From positions 8,399,003-8,463,002 of the forward strand of contig JAJEKV010000006.1 of NCBI GenBank assembly GCA_021234155.1: DNA of 64,000 bases. Reading direction: 5' to 3'. The first letter of the stretch is position 1. Each line of letters starts with the position of its first letter. Positions 10,564 through 19,639 of this stretch are shown here, piece by piece. Source of the stretch: Isoetes taiwanensis. Taxonomy: Eukaryota > Streptophyta > Lycopodiopsida > Isoetales > Isoetaceae. The notes under the pieces were generated by a model. That model did not search any database. It was not told where the DNA came from and worked only from the letters and a program-made list of their open reading frames with translations. The position numbers and the translations under genes are program-made.

Positions 10564-11433
10564 TTGCGGTGAATTGCTTACAAAAGTCATCACCTACTAC
10601 CGGGAAAATGGCTTGATTAATGGACTCAAGCTCCCCAACTTCGGATGAATATCTTACCATGCTTCAATATCTTTGATGATACTTTCTCCTTCCTAGAAGT
10701 TTGATTTGGCCAATATTATTTTGCTTCCTTAAAGTCATACATCAATTTTCAATTTTTTGCTTACGGTATTTATCTTAATGTCAATAAGAGCTTAATTATT
10801 GGTGATCTTCCTCATCGGCGGGTTCTTGATATTAATGTTCTCCCCGTGGGTCAAGCCACTAAGCTTTTAGGGATGCCTCTATCTATAAATCGAGCTTGAA
10901 AGGGCTTTGGGATCCTATCCTTGAGAGAATTAAGAAAAATTTGAATAATTATGGGAATTATCTCACTCTAGCGGTAGAACTATCATTGCAAATTCGGTTC
11001 TTGCTAGCTCTCATGTCTACTTCTCAACTGCTCTAATTGCTCCTAAGTGCATTTATCTTGAGCTCCAAAAGATCATCGAAACTTTATTTGGAAAGGCGGT
11101 CATTTGGTCAATTGGAGCTCTATCGCAAGACTAAAATAGCGGTGGTCTTGGGCGTAAGGACCTTTTTCTTCAAGCTCAATCTCTTGCGAGGGTAAATTTG
11201 TTTTGGAAAGCCATTTATGGTAGCCAATCTCCTCGCTCATAAGTTCATCGATCTTTGGATCAATCTTAGTCATCCTTACGGTCACCCATCTGTTCATCAT
11301 CACATTTGCCAAATTCAGCCTTTACTCATCCGAAATCTGCTCCTAATATCTCTCCTTTGATGAATAATCTGATTAAGGCTTGTAATTCTATTTCCCCACT
11401 TTCAATTCATTTCATCGATCATTTGCACTCGAT
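10564..11433 (+). pseudogene. LINE ORF2 RT palm and thumb, frame broken repeatedly
   Basis: Translation in changing frames still gives the RT sequence: VAVNCL, ENGLINGLKLPN, EYLTMLQY followed by a DDT box near 10660-10680, then TIIANSVLASSHVYFSTALI-like and LGRKDLFLQAQSLARVN-like segments. Each break lies at or next to a CGG where the protein expects CTG or CTGG (for example near 10568, 10972, 10995 and 11137). Either the element has decayed here or the consensus sequence is wrong at these sites. Confidence 0.75.
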
Positions 11434-12036
11434 ATGCCTATTTTACGGAATCCTATCTTTCTTAATCATAATTCCAATGTTACGGCGATCAAACACCCGA
11501 GATTTGCAAGAAATGGCATGATCTTTGGTCTGTTCTACATTAAAGATCTTTTCAATGGTGATAGGCTGATTTCTTGGACTGCTCTTAAAAATATCATCAG
11601 AGGTACATCTTCTAACAGGAAAGTATATCTCCTTATCAAGCCTTATTTGGCAAATCTTTCTCCTAACTCAGGAAAAGGTGATTGGTCTCTCAATGGCAAG
11701 TTTGATTATAAAGTGAGAGATATTTATAAGTGCCTTTCCCATGATCCTACTAATATTAAGGCAATGACCAAATGGGGTATCAATCTTACTCAGCTAAGAG
11801 ATCTCTTCAAGAATGTCTGGGACTCTTACTGCCCTCCCAAAATTTCCTACTGTATATGGCTTATTGCTAATGGCAGTTTAAGTAACTTACAATCCCTTTC
11901 CAAAATATATCCTAATATCATGCCAGACTGCCCTTTGGGATGCAATGATATTGAAGATATGTGTCACATCTTTAGCTGCACCAAACTGAATAGTTTTTGG
12001 AATTGGATTCTTTGGAAAATTTGGAATTCATTATGA
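11434..12036 (+). CDS. LINE ORF2 C-terminal domain with zf-RVT region
   Basis: A 200-codon open frame with the typical plant LINE C-terminus: a KGDWSLNGKFDYKVRDIYK segment, PPKISYCIWLIANGSLSN, then a cysteine/histidine cluster (CPLGCNDIEDMCHIFSC) matching the reverse-transcriptase zinc-binding region. It ends 7 bp before the next frame. It is continuous in sense with ORF2 upstream and is not a separate gene. Confidence 0.85.
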   Translation: MPILRNPIFLNHNSNVTAIKHPRFARNGMIFGLFYIKDLFNGDRLISWTALKNIIRGTSSNRKVYLLIKPYLANLSPNSGKGDWSLNGKFDYKVRDIYKCLSHDPTNIKAMTKWGINLTQLRDLFKNVWDSYCPPKISYCIWLIANGSLSNLQSLSKIYPNIMPDCPLGCNDIEDMCHIFSCTKLNSFWNWILWKIWNSL

Positions 12037-12043
12037 TGGAAAT

Positions 12044-12337
12044 TTGCTTTCCTTGATCCAAAATGGTGACACTTTTAATAATACTGTTATTTTCATTGCC
12101 CTTTGGAATATTTGGAAGGCTAGGAATCGTGTGTTACATGGGAAAAATAGACCTTCAGTTTTCTGGATCAAAATGAACTTCCAATTTGACTTTGAAACTA
12201 TTGCTACTGCTCATAAGAATAAAGTTGGAACTAATCATGACAGGAAATGGGAGCTTCATGGAGCTTACAGGGGATTTTATAATTTATTTGCTTCCAATTT
12301 AAACATTGTAGATTCTAATGTTTTATTTTTTCGATGA
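12044..12337 (+). CDS. LINE ORF2 extreme C-terminus
   Basis: A 97-codon frame with FIALWNIWKARNRVLHGK, the motif that follows the zinc-binding region in plant LINEs. A one-base shift near 12036 separates it from the previous frame. The TGA at 12335 is probably the true end of ORF2. Confidence 0.8.
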   Translation: MLSLIQNGDTFNNTVIFIALWNIWKARNRVLHGKNRPSVFWIKMNFQFDFETIATAHKNKVGTNHDRKWELHGAYRGFYNLFASNLNIVDSNVLFFR

Positions 12338-13169
12338 AACTAGAATATCTTGACTTCTGCGTGGGGAGGGAGCAAGAAAATTCAATGATACTTCGCCATT
12401 CAGCCCGGCACCAGTGGATTGATCATGAAAAATGATATTGCAACATCTATGGAGTCGTTTCTTATGAAAAGGCGACGCATGAGATATCTGAAGGAAAGTG
12501 AAGACCTTTGGGCATCTACCTTTTGCGGGGAAGTGGTTGGATCCTTTGCCTTTGGGCTTTCTTGGCCAATCATCACTTCATTCCACTTTGAAAGGCGGTG
12601 ACAAGATCTGAGAACCATGTACTACAATCATAAACTCATTTGCTGATCTGTATGGCTCGCTAGCGATATTCTTCGGAGGACAAAGATAAATTCAGGCTCT
12701 TTTACTCCAATAATTGGGGCCCAAACCAATACTTCTTTGGATCGACTGACCCTTTCAATGCCTACTTCAAAGATTGCTTCTTCACTGTTCATGGAATCCC
12801 TCTTCCATAGCCATCTGTTAATCACACCCTTGCTCTTATCTAATCTTGATCTATTTATGTTTCGGGAAGGATTTCCTTTTTGCAAGTTTTTGCAGCTCAA
12901 GCTCAAAGTGGCCTCCCTCATCAACTGAATTCAGATCTCTTGGACCTATTCACATTGAGGATCATTTTCTTACTGGCTTATTAGCATTTGCCACCTCTAC
13001 TGCGAATTTCTGGTTAGGCTTGTTATTCTTGAGCTCATATTCATAGTATGATGCTCTCAAGTGTTCTGTTACTTTTTCATGTGCTGCCTTATAAAGCACA
13101 GACATGCTATGTACCTGAGATTTTATAATTAATGGTAAAACTGACTCTTGCTATCAAAAAAAAAAAAAA
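12338..13169 (-). other. LINE/retroelement junction with an exon-like remnant
   Basis: On the minus strand a segment from about 13125 to 12975 reads openly after a pyrimidine tract and AG (SMSVLYKAAHEKVTEHLRAS, then YYEYELKNNKPNQKFAVEVA), stopping near 12970. More open pieces follow to 12628. It looks like an exon of a host gene with a 3' splice acceptor, but I do not recognise it. A run of 14 A at 13156-13169 adjoins the next element. Confidence 0.35.
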
Positions 13170-13244
13170 CCTTTAAAACCTGCATCAGCAGACTTCAATC
13201 TAATAAAAACCTTTGCAAGGTAGATATTAGATCCAATTGGCAGC

Positions 13245-13276
13245 CCTGATCATAATCAGGTACCATTATGATCAGG
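13245..13276. repeat. 12 bp perfect hairpin within the direct repeat
   Basis: CCTGATCATAAT at 13245-13256 and ATTATGATCAGG at 13265-13276 form a perfect stem with an 8 nt loop. The same hairpin is conserved at 19715-19746 with one loop change. It lies near the 3' end of the element on the coding strand and could mark a transcript end or a structural signal. Confidence 0.8.
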
Positions 13277-14693
13277 CCATGACCAGATAACCATTTACAT
13301 TAAGTTTACAAATGGCATCCATAATAGAATTTTAACAAAAACTGTAAGAATGCATACAAGTTGTTTCATATATATTTAGATAAATCCAGTTAACATAATA
13401 CTCATAGATATTGTTTTCCAAATGGAATTCACAACTCAACTAAAATTCTTACCAAAGTCAGTTGTTTACAAAAATGAATAGATTACCAAGCTTCTTTCAT
13501 GTTTATGTTGCAGATCTGGATCAAGGTGATCCATGCAAAACAGTAACATACTTTTGTAGTAGAATACACTAACAAAGAGTAAGGAAACCTGTTACCTGCA
13601 TCCACAAACCAGAACAAGCATTAGAATGGTTGGACAAGTAAGGGATAGCAGGTGTCATGGGTTTCCTTAAGGTCATCCCCTTCACCTTGCTAGCATTCAA
13701 TTGACAAATATGTAGCAAAGCAAAATAAAGAAACCTAGATTAAGTAGTTAACAATATCCTAAAAATTATAACCACTTTTCGTATGATCTTCTAGGCTTCC
13801 TTACTGTGAGCAATTTCCAGCTCGCAGAATAAATCTTAACCTCTATGTCTATTTTAAATCATTTTCCATATCTGTCTCTGTGCTCAATTTCTCAGTCAGC
13901 TTAATGCCCAAGGCATATTACCAATATCATGCCTGGGTTATATCACTATAATCAAAAGGCAAAGCCCATACTTATTCTAAGAACCATGTTTCATTTTATA
14001 AACATAAGTAATTTCAGGATCATGCATATCAGATCAGATATGTGCATTCTACCCCACCATTTCCCATACTTCTTTAAATGCCATTCATATGCATATTTTT
14101 ACCTTGTACTCTTGTATCTCATATGTCTATGCAATTTCAGCATCAAGCCTTACAGATCTACTTTATATTACCATTTCCCTTGCTACCTTTCAGATCTATA
14201 ATGCATATTCTTACCATGCTCAGTTATACCCCATACGCCAGTGCAAATTCTGAATCTACTTTATACATTAACATTGCTTATGATTTTCAGATCTGTCCTG
14301 CATATTACTAGCAGACCTGATTTGCCTACTAACTATGGCAAGGAACCATGCAATATCCTGCATCTACTTAAAGTCTACAGAATCAGGACGTTTTTTGGCC
14401 ATATGGATAAATCTAATCTAAGATTTATACTTCTAATTACCTCTGATTTATGCATTCTTCATCAACTTTTCCATGCTTCCTTTCATAAAATCCAGGTTAA
14501 TCATGCATATTATCTTGCATACTAAATTAGCAGAATATATCAGCAGTAATTCTATAGTTAGACTACCCATAATGGCAAGGCACTAAGCATAAGAAATACT
14601 ATATCTAATTTAAGTTCTTACTCATAAAATCTTTCTTAGTCATATGAACAGATCAAATCTAAGATTAATATTTACAAATGCATCTCATCAAAC

Positions 14694-15206
14694 CTTAGTA
14701 GAGCGCTCCTTGCTCTCTTGCTTCTCCTTAAGATTTGAAGAATTTCCTGGATCTTGCAATTGCTCAGTATCTCCAACAGCCTCATGTCTGCTGTTAGCAG
14801 AGCTGCCCATATCCATCTCCATAGAAGCCCGATTATTCTTAGCTTGCTCAGGCTTACTAAATCCATCAGCCTCCTCTTTATCATTACCAGCCCCTTCCAT
14901 CAGATTGCTGTTATTCCCAGCATTGCAGGCTTGAACACCATTCCTAATGACATAAGTACGAAATTGGAAAATCTTCTTAGTATTTCTGTTATCCCTGTTT
15001 TTCTCCTCTGCCAGTCTCTTGCGTGTTGCAAGATTCAAGTCACCTTTCTTCCTCACCATTTTCGGAGCAGGGCTTCTCTCCCTGCTCACAAAATCCACAA
15101 TAAAAGCTGCTCGCCTCAGTTCTCCTTCAGTTCTTTTATAGTCTAATTTTAAGGTGTGTTCATAACACCGACAGTACCTATCAACCACGTCCATACCTTT
15201 TTGCAC
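14694..15206 (-). CDS. basic/acidic leader exon in the left direct repeat (intact copy)
   Basis: The 172-codon frame has a basic stretch (KMVRKKGDLNLATRKRLAEE) and then a hydrophilic, asparagine- and glutamate-rich tail. After codon 171 (AAG, ending at 14694) the sequence is GTTTGATGAG, a usable 5' splice site in phase 0. The copy of this exon in the right (5') repeat lies upstream of the internal frames, whose acceptors are also in phase 0. I infer that it is exon 1 of the element's protein(s), possibly a nucleic-acid-binding leader. In this left copy there is no element reading frame downstream, so here it is an orphan exon. Confidence 0.55.
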
Positions 15207-15518
15207 TTTCTGTTATGCAATCACCTTCAGCCGATGCCACTTCTTGTGATCTTCAGATGCATCACGATGCTCCGCTGTTATCTCCAGCTCATATCTGCCC
15301 TAAAACATATCTCATTATTTCCACGAACCATATTTTCCTTAACCTAATTTTTCAGTTTAACAATATGCCCTTTTATATATACTATGCCATATGCTTCAAT
15401 ATTCCTATCCCCATAAGGGTTACAACAACAATACACCCATCTTCTCAACATGTGTTACTGGCCTGCATCAAAGCCCATCTACTTAAGAGTACACTTGTTA
15501 TTTATGATCTTTTATAAT

Positions 15519-15668
15519 AAAAAACCCTGCCTCCTACCGTAGGTCAGGGGGGCCAATTTCTAATTTAAAAACTCTCTGCTTTAGAGAGTGGCAATGGTGC
15601 CAGCAAGGAGAGTAGAGCCTTGCTTCACCGCCAAGGCCCTACCCTACCTATGCTTTCCTATTAGTTAA
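15519..15668 (-). other. internal 3' untranslated stretch of the retroelement
   Basis: About 150 bp between the RT stop and the left direct repeat. It holds a perfect 7 bp hairpin (ACTCTCT-GCTTT-AGAGAGT) near 15570 and no coding content. Confidence 0.6.
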
Positions 15669-17741
15669 TTACATTAAGCTTTTCAAAACTCTGATCATGT
15701 CAGTTATTGAATATAAAATACCAGGAAACTCCTCCTTTTCTAATATGTTCAAAACCATACCTGATATTTTGGCTTTGTGAAAACCATTTTTGTTGAAAGC
15801 TTCAATAAGCCCATAAATATCCTTGGCTGCATTCCATGCTTGAGAATTGGCATATATATATGGCATAATTTGAGATATGATAACTCTAGACGCCTGCCCA
15901 AATGGTCTGCAGCTGTCTGCTCTAATGAATCTGTGAACAATAAAAGGTAGTTTGCTCCTCTTGTCATATCTTGTGATGTTGAATATTCCCATAGTGTGAT
16001 CATTAACCTGTATGGTAATGTTTAGAAAATTACATTTCATACCTATTGCCGAATCATCATTGTCTCTATATGCATACTCGGTTTCATCCTTTATTCCCAG
16101 ATATTTCAAGTTGTATATTGTATGCTCAGCTCCATCAGTTAAAAATTCCATAACTTTTCCACCATTAATGATATTTAGATCATCAATATACCGTGCAGCA
16201 TGCTGAAATCTGTATACATCAGACATTCTACCATGATATGCCAATTTCAATATAAATCTGAGTTCAAACCATGCCAAATAAAGGTTGCACCATGCAGGGC
16301 TGCATGCAAACCCCATGGGTATTCCTTTCGTTTGTTTCCAGATATTATTTCCACTTTGCAAATAACAATTGCATAGAAGCCAAGTATTCATGTCTTTAAA
16401 TAGGTCTTTTGTAATCAGTCTCCAACTGACATGCTCTTTGTTTTTCCAGGATTTAACCCATTTGACCATGATATTATCATTTTTGCACTTAATCATCATG
16501 TCAAAATATCTTTTTTCTTCTCGCATATGCTGCCAAATCATGTCCGATATTTCATTACAAACCTCAACAATGCCTTCATCTCCATATAAGGGAATGTTCT
16601 CATAACATTTCATTATATCAGCTGAAAAAACACTATGTACTTTGTTCGGGAGGTTCAACGTCACATCATATGATGAATTGACCATCCAGCATGCCCTAAT
16701 CCTTTTGGTGCTCCAGATTCTGTATCTTGCTGTCATCTTGTAGCATATATCAGGCCAGGTTTCAATAAAATTGTTTAGGATGCTTGTGACTATGGCAGCA
16801 ATGTCCGTGTACAATGTATTGTGAGCATTGGTCAGCCACCGGTACTCCCCTTTGTGCGCTTTAAATGTTGCCATAAGGTATGGTAAATTTTGGTTCTGCC
16901 CTTGCATGTCACCAATAAAATTTTTTATATCTCTACTGCATTCAGCTTTTATGCATTCAGGATTCTTAGAACTTTTTTCAAAGTCTTCACTATCCAGTCT
17001 AATTTTAGCCATATCACTGATATGCTTGGGACATATGAATGCAGCATTATTTGCTGCTTTATCCAGCCCTGCAACATACAGATTTCTGTTCAACCACATA
17101 ACATTTCTCATGACCTCTTCATCTAACCACAAGAACCTTTTATTGGGAGCAGCTTTCTTTAGCTCCACAATCTCAGTATGAGCCATCCTTTGGAGCATTG
17201 TGCTGATTTCCTGTATATCCCTATCAGTAAGATCTAAAAGTTCATACTTCTGTACTCTGAAGAATTGTTGACACATTTCATCAAACTCTTCCATAAAAGC
17301 CTGAATGCTGAGACTATGATCAGGGATATGATTTAATCCATATGAGAATGCCTTCCTCAGTTTGGTATTATGGATAATCTCTAGGTTGGTAGTTCGAATG
17401 TGCCCAATAGATTTATCAATAAATTTCTTCAAATTTGGGTTACTGCAAGGGCATTTATTAGCAGACCCATCCGCAAACACCAAGTATGGTTTGTACACAA
17501 CATCTTTGATCTGGTTAATGTACTTCCATGCAAATACTGTTTTATCAATTAATTCAGTTCCTCTTTCTTGCATTACTTCATAGAAGACCGTATGAAAAAT
17601 CCTCTTAATACTGAGTGCATCTAGTATTTTAGACAAAAATGTCATATGCACTATTTTTTTATCCTTGTCTGCTTCAATAGTGCACAGTTTTTTATACCTG
17701 TTGCCATCCATAACAATGGTTCTGGTCTTGATTTTTTCAGC
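15669..17741 (-). CDS. reverse transcriptase of the long-repeat retroelement
   Basis: The frame is open from 17741, right behind TTTTTTGTAG, and includes an internal ATG at 17711 (680 codons from there). Residues are counted from that Met. A conserved N-terminal module has CPCSNPNLKKFIDKSIGHI and NLEIIHNTKLRKAF near 83-120. RT motif A is FSADIMKCYENIP near 366, motif B GIPMGFACSPAWCN near 462, and the catalytic box is RYIDDLNIIN near 506. A downstream YDKRSKLPF and GQASRVIISQIMPY region is typical of one widespread RT family with an NCAPL-type motif B. The motifs look intact, so this may be catalytically competent. The family is Penelope-like by layout; formal assignment needs a phylogeny. 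Confidence 0.85.
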   Translation of the reverse strand, partial: AEKIKTRTIVMDGNRYKKLCTIEADKDKKIVHMTFLSKILDALSIKRIFHTVFYEVMQERGTELIDKTVFAWKYINQIKDVVYKPYLVFADGSANKCPCSNPNLKKFIDKSIGHIRTTNLEIIHNTKLRKAFSYGLNHIPDHSLSIQAFMEEFDEMCQQFFRVQKYELLDLTDRDIQEISTMLQRMAHTEIVELKKAAPNKRFLWLDEEVMRNVMWLNRNLYVAGLDKAANNAAFICPKHISDMAKIRLDSEDFEKSSKNPECIKAECSRDIKNFIGDMQGQNQNLPYLMATFKAHKGEYRWLTNAHNTLYTDIAAIVTSILNNFIETWPDICYKMTARYRIWSTKRIRACWMVNSSYDVTLNLPNKVHSVFSADIMKCYENIPLYGDEGIVEVCNEISDMIWQHMREEKRYFDMMIKCKNDNIMVKWVKSWKNKEHVSWRLITKDLFKDMNTWLLCNCYLQSGNNIWKQTKGIPMGFACSPAWCNLYLAWFELRFILKLAYHGRMSDVYRFQHAARYIDDLNIINGGKVMEFLTDGAEHTIYNLKYLGIKDETEYAYRDNDDSAIGMKCNFLNITIQVNDHTMGIFNITRYDKRSKLPFIVHRFIRADSCRPFGQASRVIISQIMPYIYANSQAWNAAKDIYGLIEAFNKNGFHKAKISGMVLNILEKEEFPGILYSITDMIRVLKSLM

Positions 17742-17925
17742 CTACAAAAAACATCTTAGATCAGGATCTATGCTATAGAAAATTTTTCTATAATTAAAGC
17801 AAATTATATTACTGATTTATGGCCAAATGGCATATGACAAAATGTTTTACAGTTTTATATATTTCTTAGCACATAGGGTAAACTGTTAAAACATCCCATG
17901 GCTAGATTTCAGCAAAAAGGTAAAT

Positions 17926-19515
17926 TCATTGAGAGTCTGGAACAAATTCCATCTTAGAAGAAGTGCCATCTTCAAGAGAGATGATCTCATTACCCCCTTT
18001 TGTGATAGAATAATCTTCCATGTTCCTATTATTTTTATCTTTTGGAGGACCCTGTACCTTTTCCATCACCATACTTGGATCATAAGTAATCCTAGGTGGC
18101 ATCCTAGGCGTGATCATCTTGACATTTTCATTGGAGTTATTGGAACTTTTTGAGTACTTCTTATCCCAAAACTCAGATCTGTTTGCAGCATTTTTTGATT
18201 TCAGAAAACTGAGTGGTCTAATCATTTTCTCAGCAATGTCTGCCATTTTATTATTGCCATAAAGAACCTTCAGATTTTTATCAGGATAATTGGCAAAGGA
18301 TAATGCCATGTTGATAAGATTGCTTCTGACCTCCAGATAGGATATGTAGGCCAGAACAGCTTCCCTCATTTCTTTGTTGAGCATTTTGGAAATGATGACC
18401 ATTTTGGACATGGGGGATGCACCAGGGTAGAGCATTTCCATATGGTTAATCATAAACCATATGCCCTGATCAAACCATATAATACCGCATTTGCATTCAT
18501 CATCCCTGTTTTTTCTGAAGTTAAACTTGTTCTTCTCACATAAGCATTTAAAATAAGGGCAATGTGTCCTCCATATTCTTTTGAGGTAATAGTCATCCCT
18601 GGTGATATTTGGAAATGCCATATGGCCTTTCTGCCCAATTTCAATTGGAGAATTGACAATACATTTCTGCTCAAAAAAATCCATTCTGAAAGGTAGATTT
18701 ACCTCAAGATTTTCAAAAGTCTTCTCCAATTTTAATGCAGCATATTTGGCAGCCCTGATTTCCTCTTTAGAAATACCTGCTAAAGCAACCCAAGTATCCA
18801 TGTCTATAGGTGCCAAAGCACCAAAATTTTGACTTTTCCATATGGCGTGGTCATGCAATACAGCATAACATTCAACAGTTTGCTCAATAATTACTGGGAA
18901 GCATGTGGAATTGGATAATGTCAGTTCTGGTACTTTATCATTTCCCACTTCATCAGCCATGTCATTTTGTACGACCAATTCTTCCTTTTTGTATCCAATA
19001 CTCATCATATCTTCATCATTAAGATCCATGTCAGAAAAAAGGCAATCAGTCATGTCCTTTTTGGCCTTACTAGCTTGCTGTTTAGAGTCCTCATTTTTAC
19101 CAAAGGTAAGAGGTGAAATGTTATTGGCTTTTTCCAATGCCATGATGCCAATCATGAATTTTTTAGCTGCTTCATCTTCAAGGCATGTCCTCTGATAAAG
19201 GATTTGACTCATATTATTATATGTATCAGCCAAAATATCCCTACATTTAGAGAATTCAAAGTTTTCTTTCTTCATCATTTGGAATCTTGCAAACCAGCCA
19301 CTAAAACCCAAGTAGGAAACTGGGGATAGTCTTTTATCAAGAAGATTAGACTCTTTAAACGTGATGTAAGAGTGAACATCCTTACTTCTGATGCAACCAA
19401 TAATGGTTTGTACTGCAAAATTCGGACTGCTGATTTTGCACTTATCATATTCAAGCTGTATAAGCTCCTTGATCCATTGATTATATATGTCTTGTCCATC
19501 AGCAATTATATCATC
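17926..19515 (-). CDS. ORF1-like protein of the retroelement
   Basis: The frame is open for 530 codons from 19515, which follows TTTTTTTCATAG (a splice-acceptor-like sequence whose TAG is also an in-frame stop). The first ATG is at 19311 (461 codons). Near the middle is a cysteine cluster (HCPYFKCLCEKNKFNFRK, then DDECKC) that could bind zinc. The C-terminus is charged and rich in S, N and K. No known domain was recognised. It lies upstream of RT on the same strand with 184 bp between them. The phase-0 acceptor suits joining to the exon in the right direct repeat (donor at 21167/21166, intron about 1.65 kb). Confidence 0.65.
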   Translation of the reverse strand, partial: DDIIADGQDIYNQWIKELIQLEYDKCKISSPNFAVQTIIGCIRSKDVHSYITFKESNLLDKRLSPVSYLGFSGWFARFQMMKKENFEFSKCRDILADTYNNMSQILYQRTCLEDEAAKKFMIGIMALEKANNISPLTFGKNEDSKQQASKAKKDMTDCLFSDMDLNDEDMMSIGYKKEELVVQNDMADEVGNDKVPELTLSNSTCFPVIIEQTVECYAVLHDHAIWKSQNFGALAPIDMDTWVALAGISKEEIRAAKYAALKLEKTFENLEVNLPFRMDFFEQKCIVNSPIEIGQKGHMAFPNITRDDYYLKRIWRTHCPYFKCLCEKNKFNFRKNRDDECKCGIIWFDQGIWFMINHMEMLYPGASPMSKMVIISKMLNKEMREAVLAYISYLEVRSNLINMALSFANYPDKNLKVLYGNNKMADIAEKMIRPLSFLKSKNAANRSEFWDKKYSKSSNNSNENVKMITPRMPPRITYDPSMVMEKVQGPPKDKNNRNMEDYSITKGGNEIISLEDGTSSKMEFVPDSQ

Positions 19516-19639
19516 CTATGAAAAAAATCCATCATATTAGTACTTTATCTACTGGAGTCATACTAAACGTACCTGAGATATCTCATTATCATGATCATGG
19601 TTGTTAGTATAACTAACAAACTGAAATAAGATAAAAAAA

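Larger units (their letters stand above)
5400..12340 (+). mobile_element. L1-type non-LTR retrotransposon (LINE copy 1)
   Basis: A nearly complete plus-strand LINE with a two-ORF layout: ORF1 (about 6.0-8.5 kb), then ORF2 (from 8560) with endonuclease, RT and C-terminal domain to 12337. The 5' boundary is uncertain; a related open stretch begins near 5600. No clear poly(A) tail or target-site duplication was found, so the 3' end may be truncated or followed by other DNA. The element is inactive as read, because the RT core is frameshifted. Much of that damage falls on CTG sites and may be consensus error. Confidence 0.9.
13170..15518 (-). repeat. long direct repeat, left copy (3' end of element)
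   Basis: Starts CCTTTAAAACCTGCATCAGC and matches 19640-21989 over its whole length at an offset of about 6470 bp. Divergence is low over the first 1.5 kb and high at 21.17-21.76 kb in the partner, where most differences are CAG/CTG against CGG/CCG/CG. This copy keeps an intact 172-codon ORF on the minus strand. Confidence 0.95.
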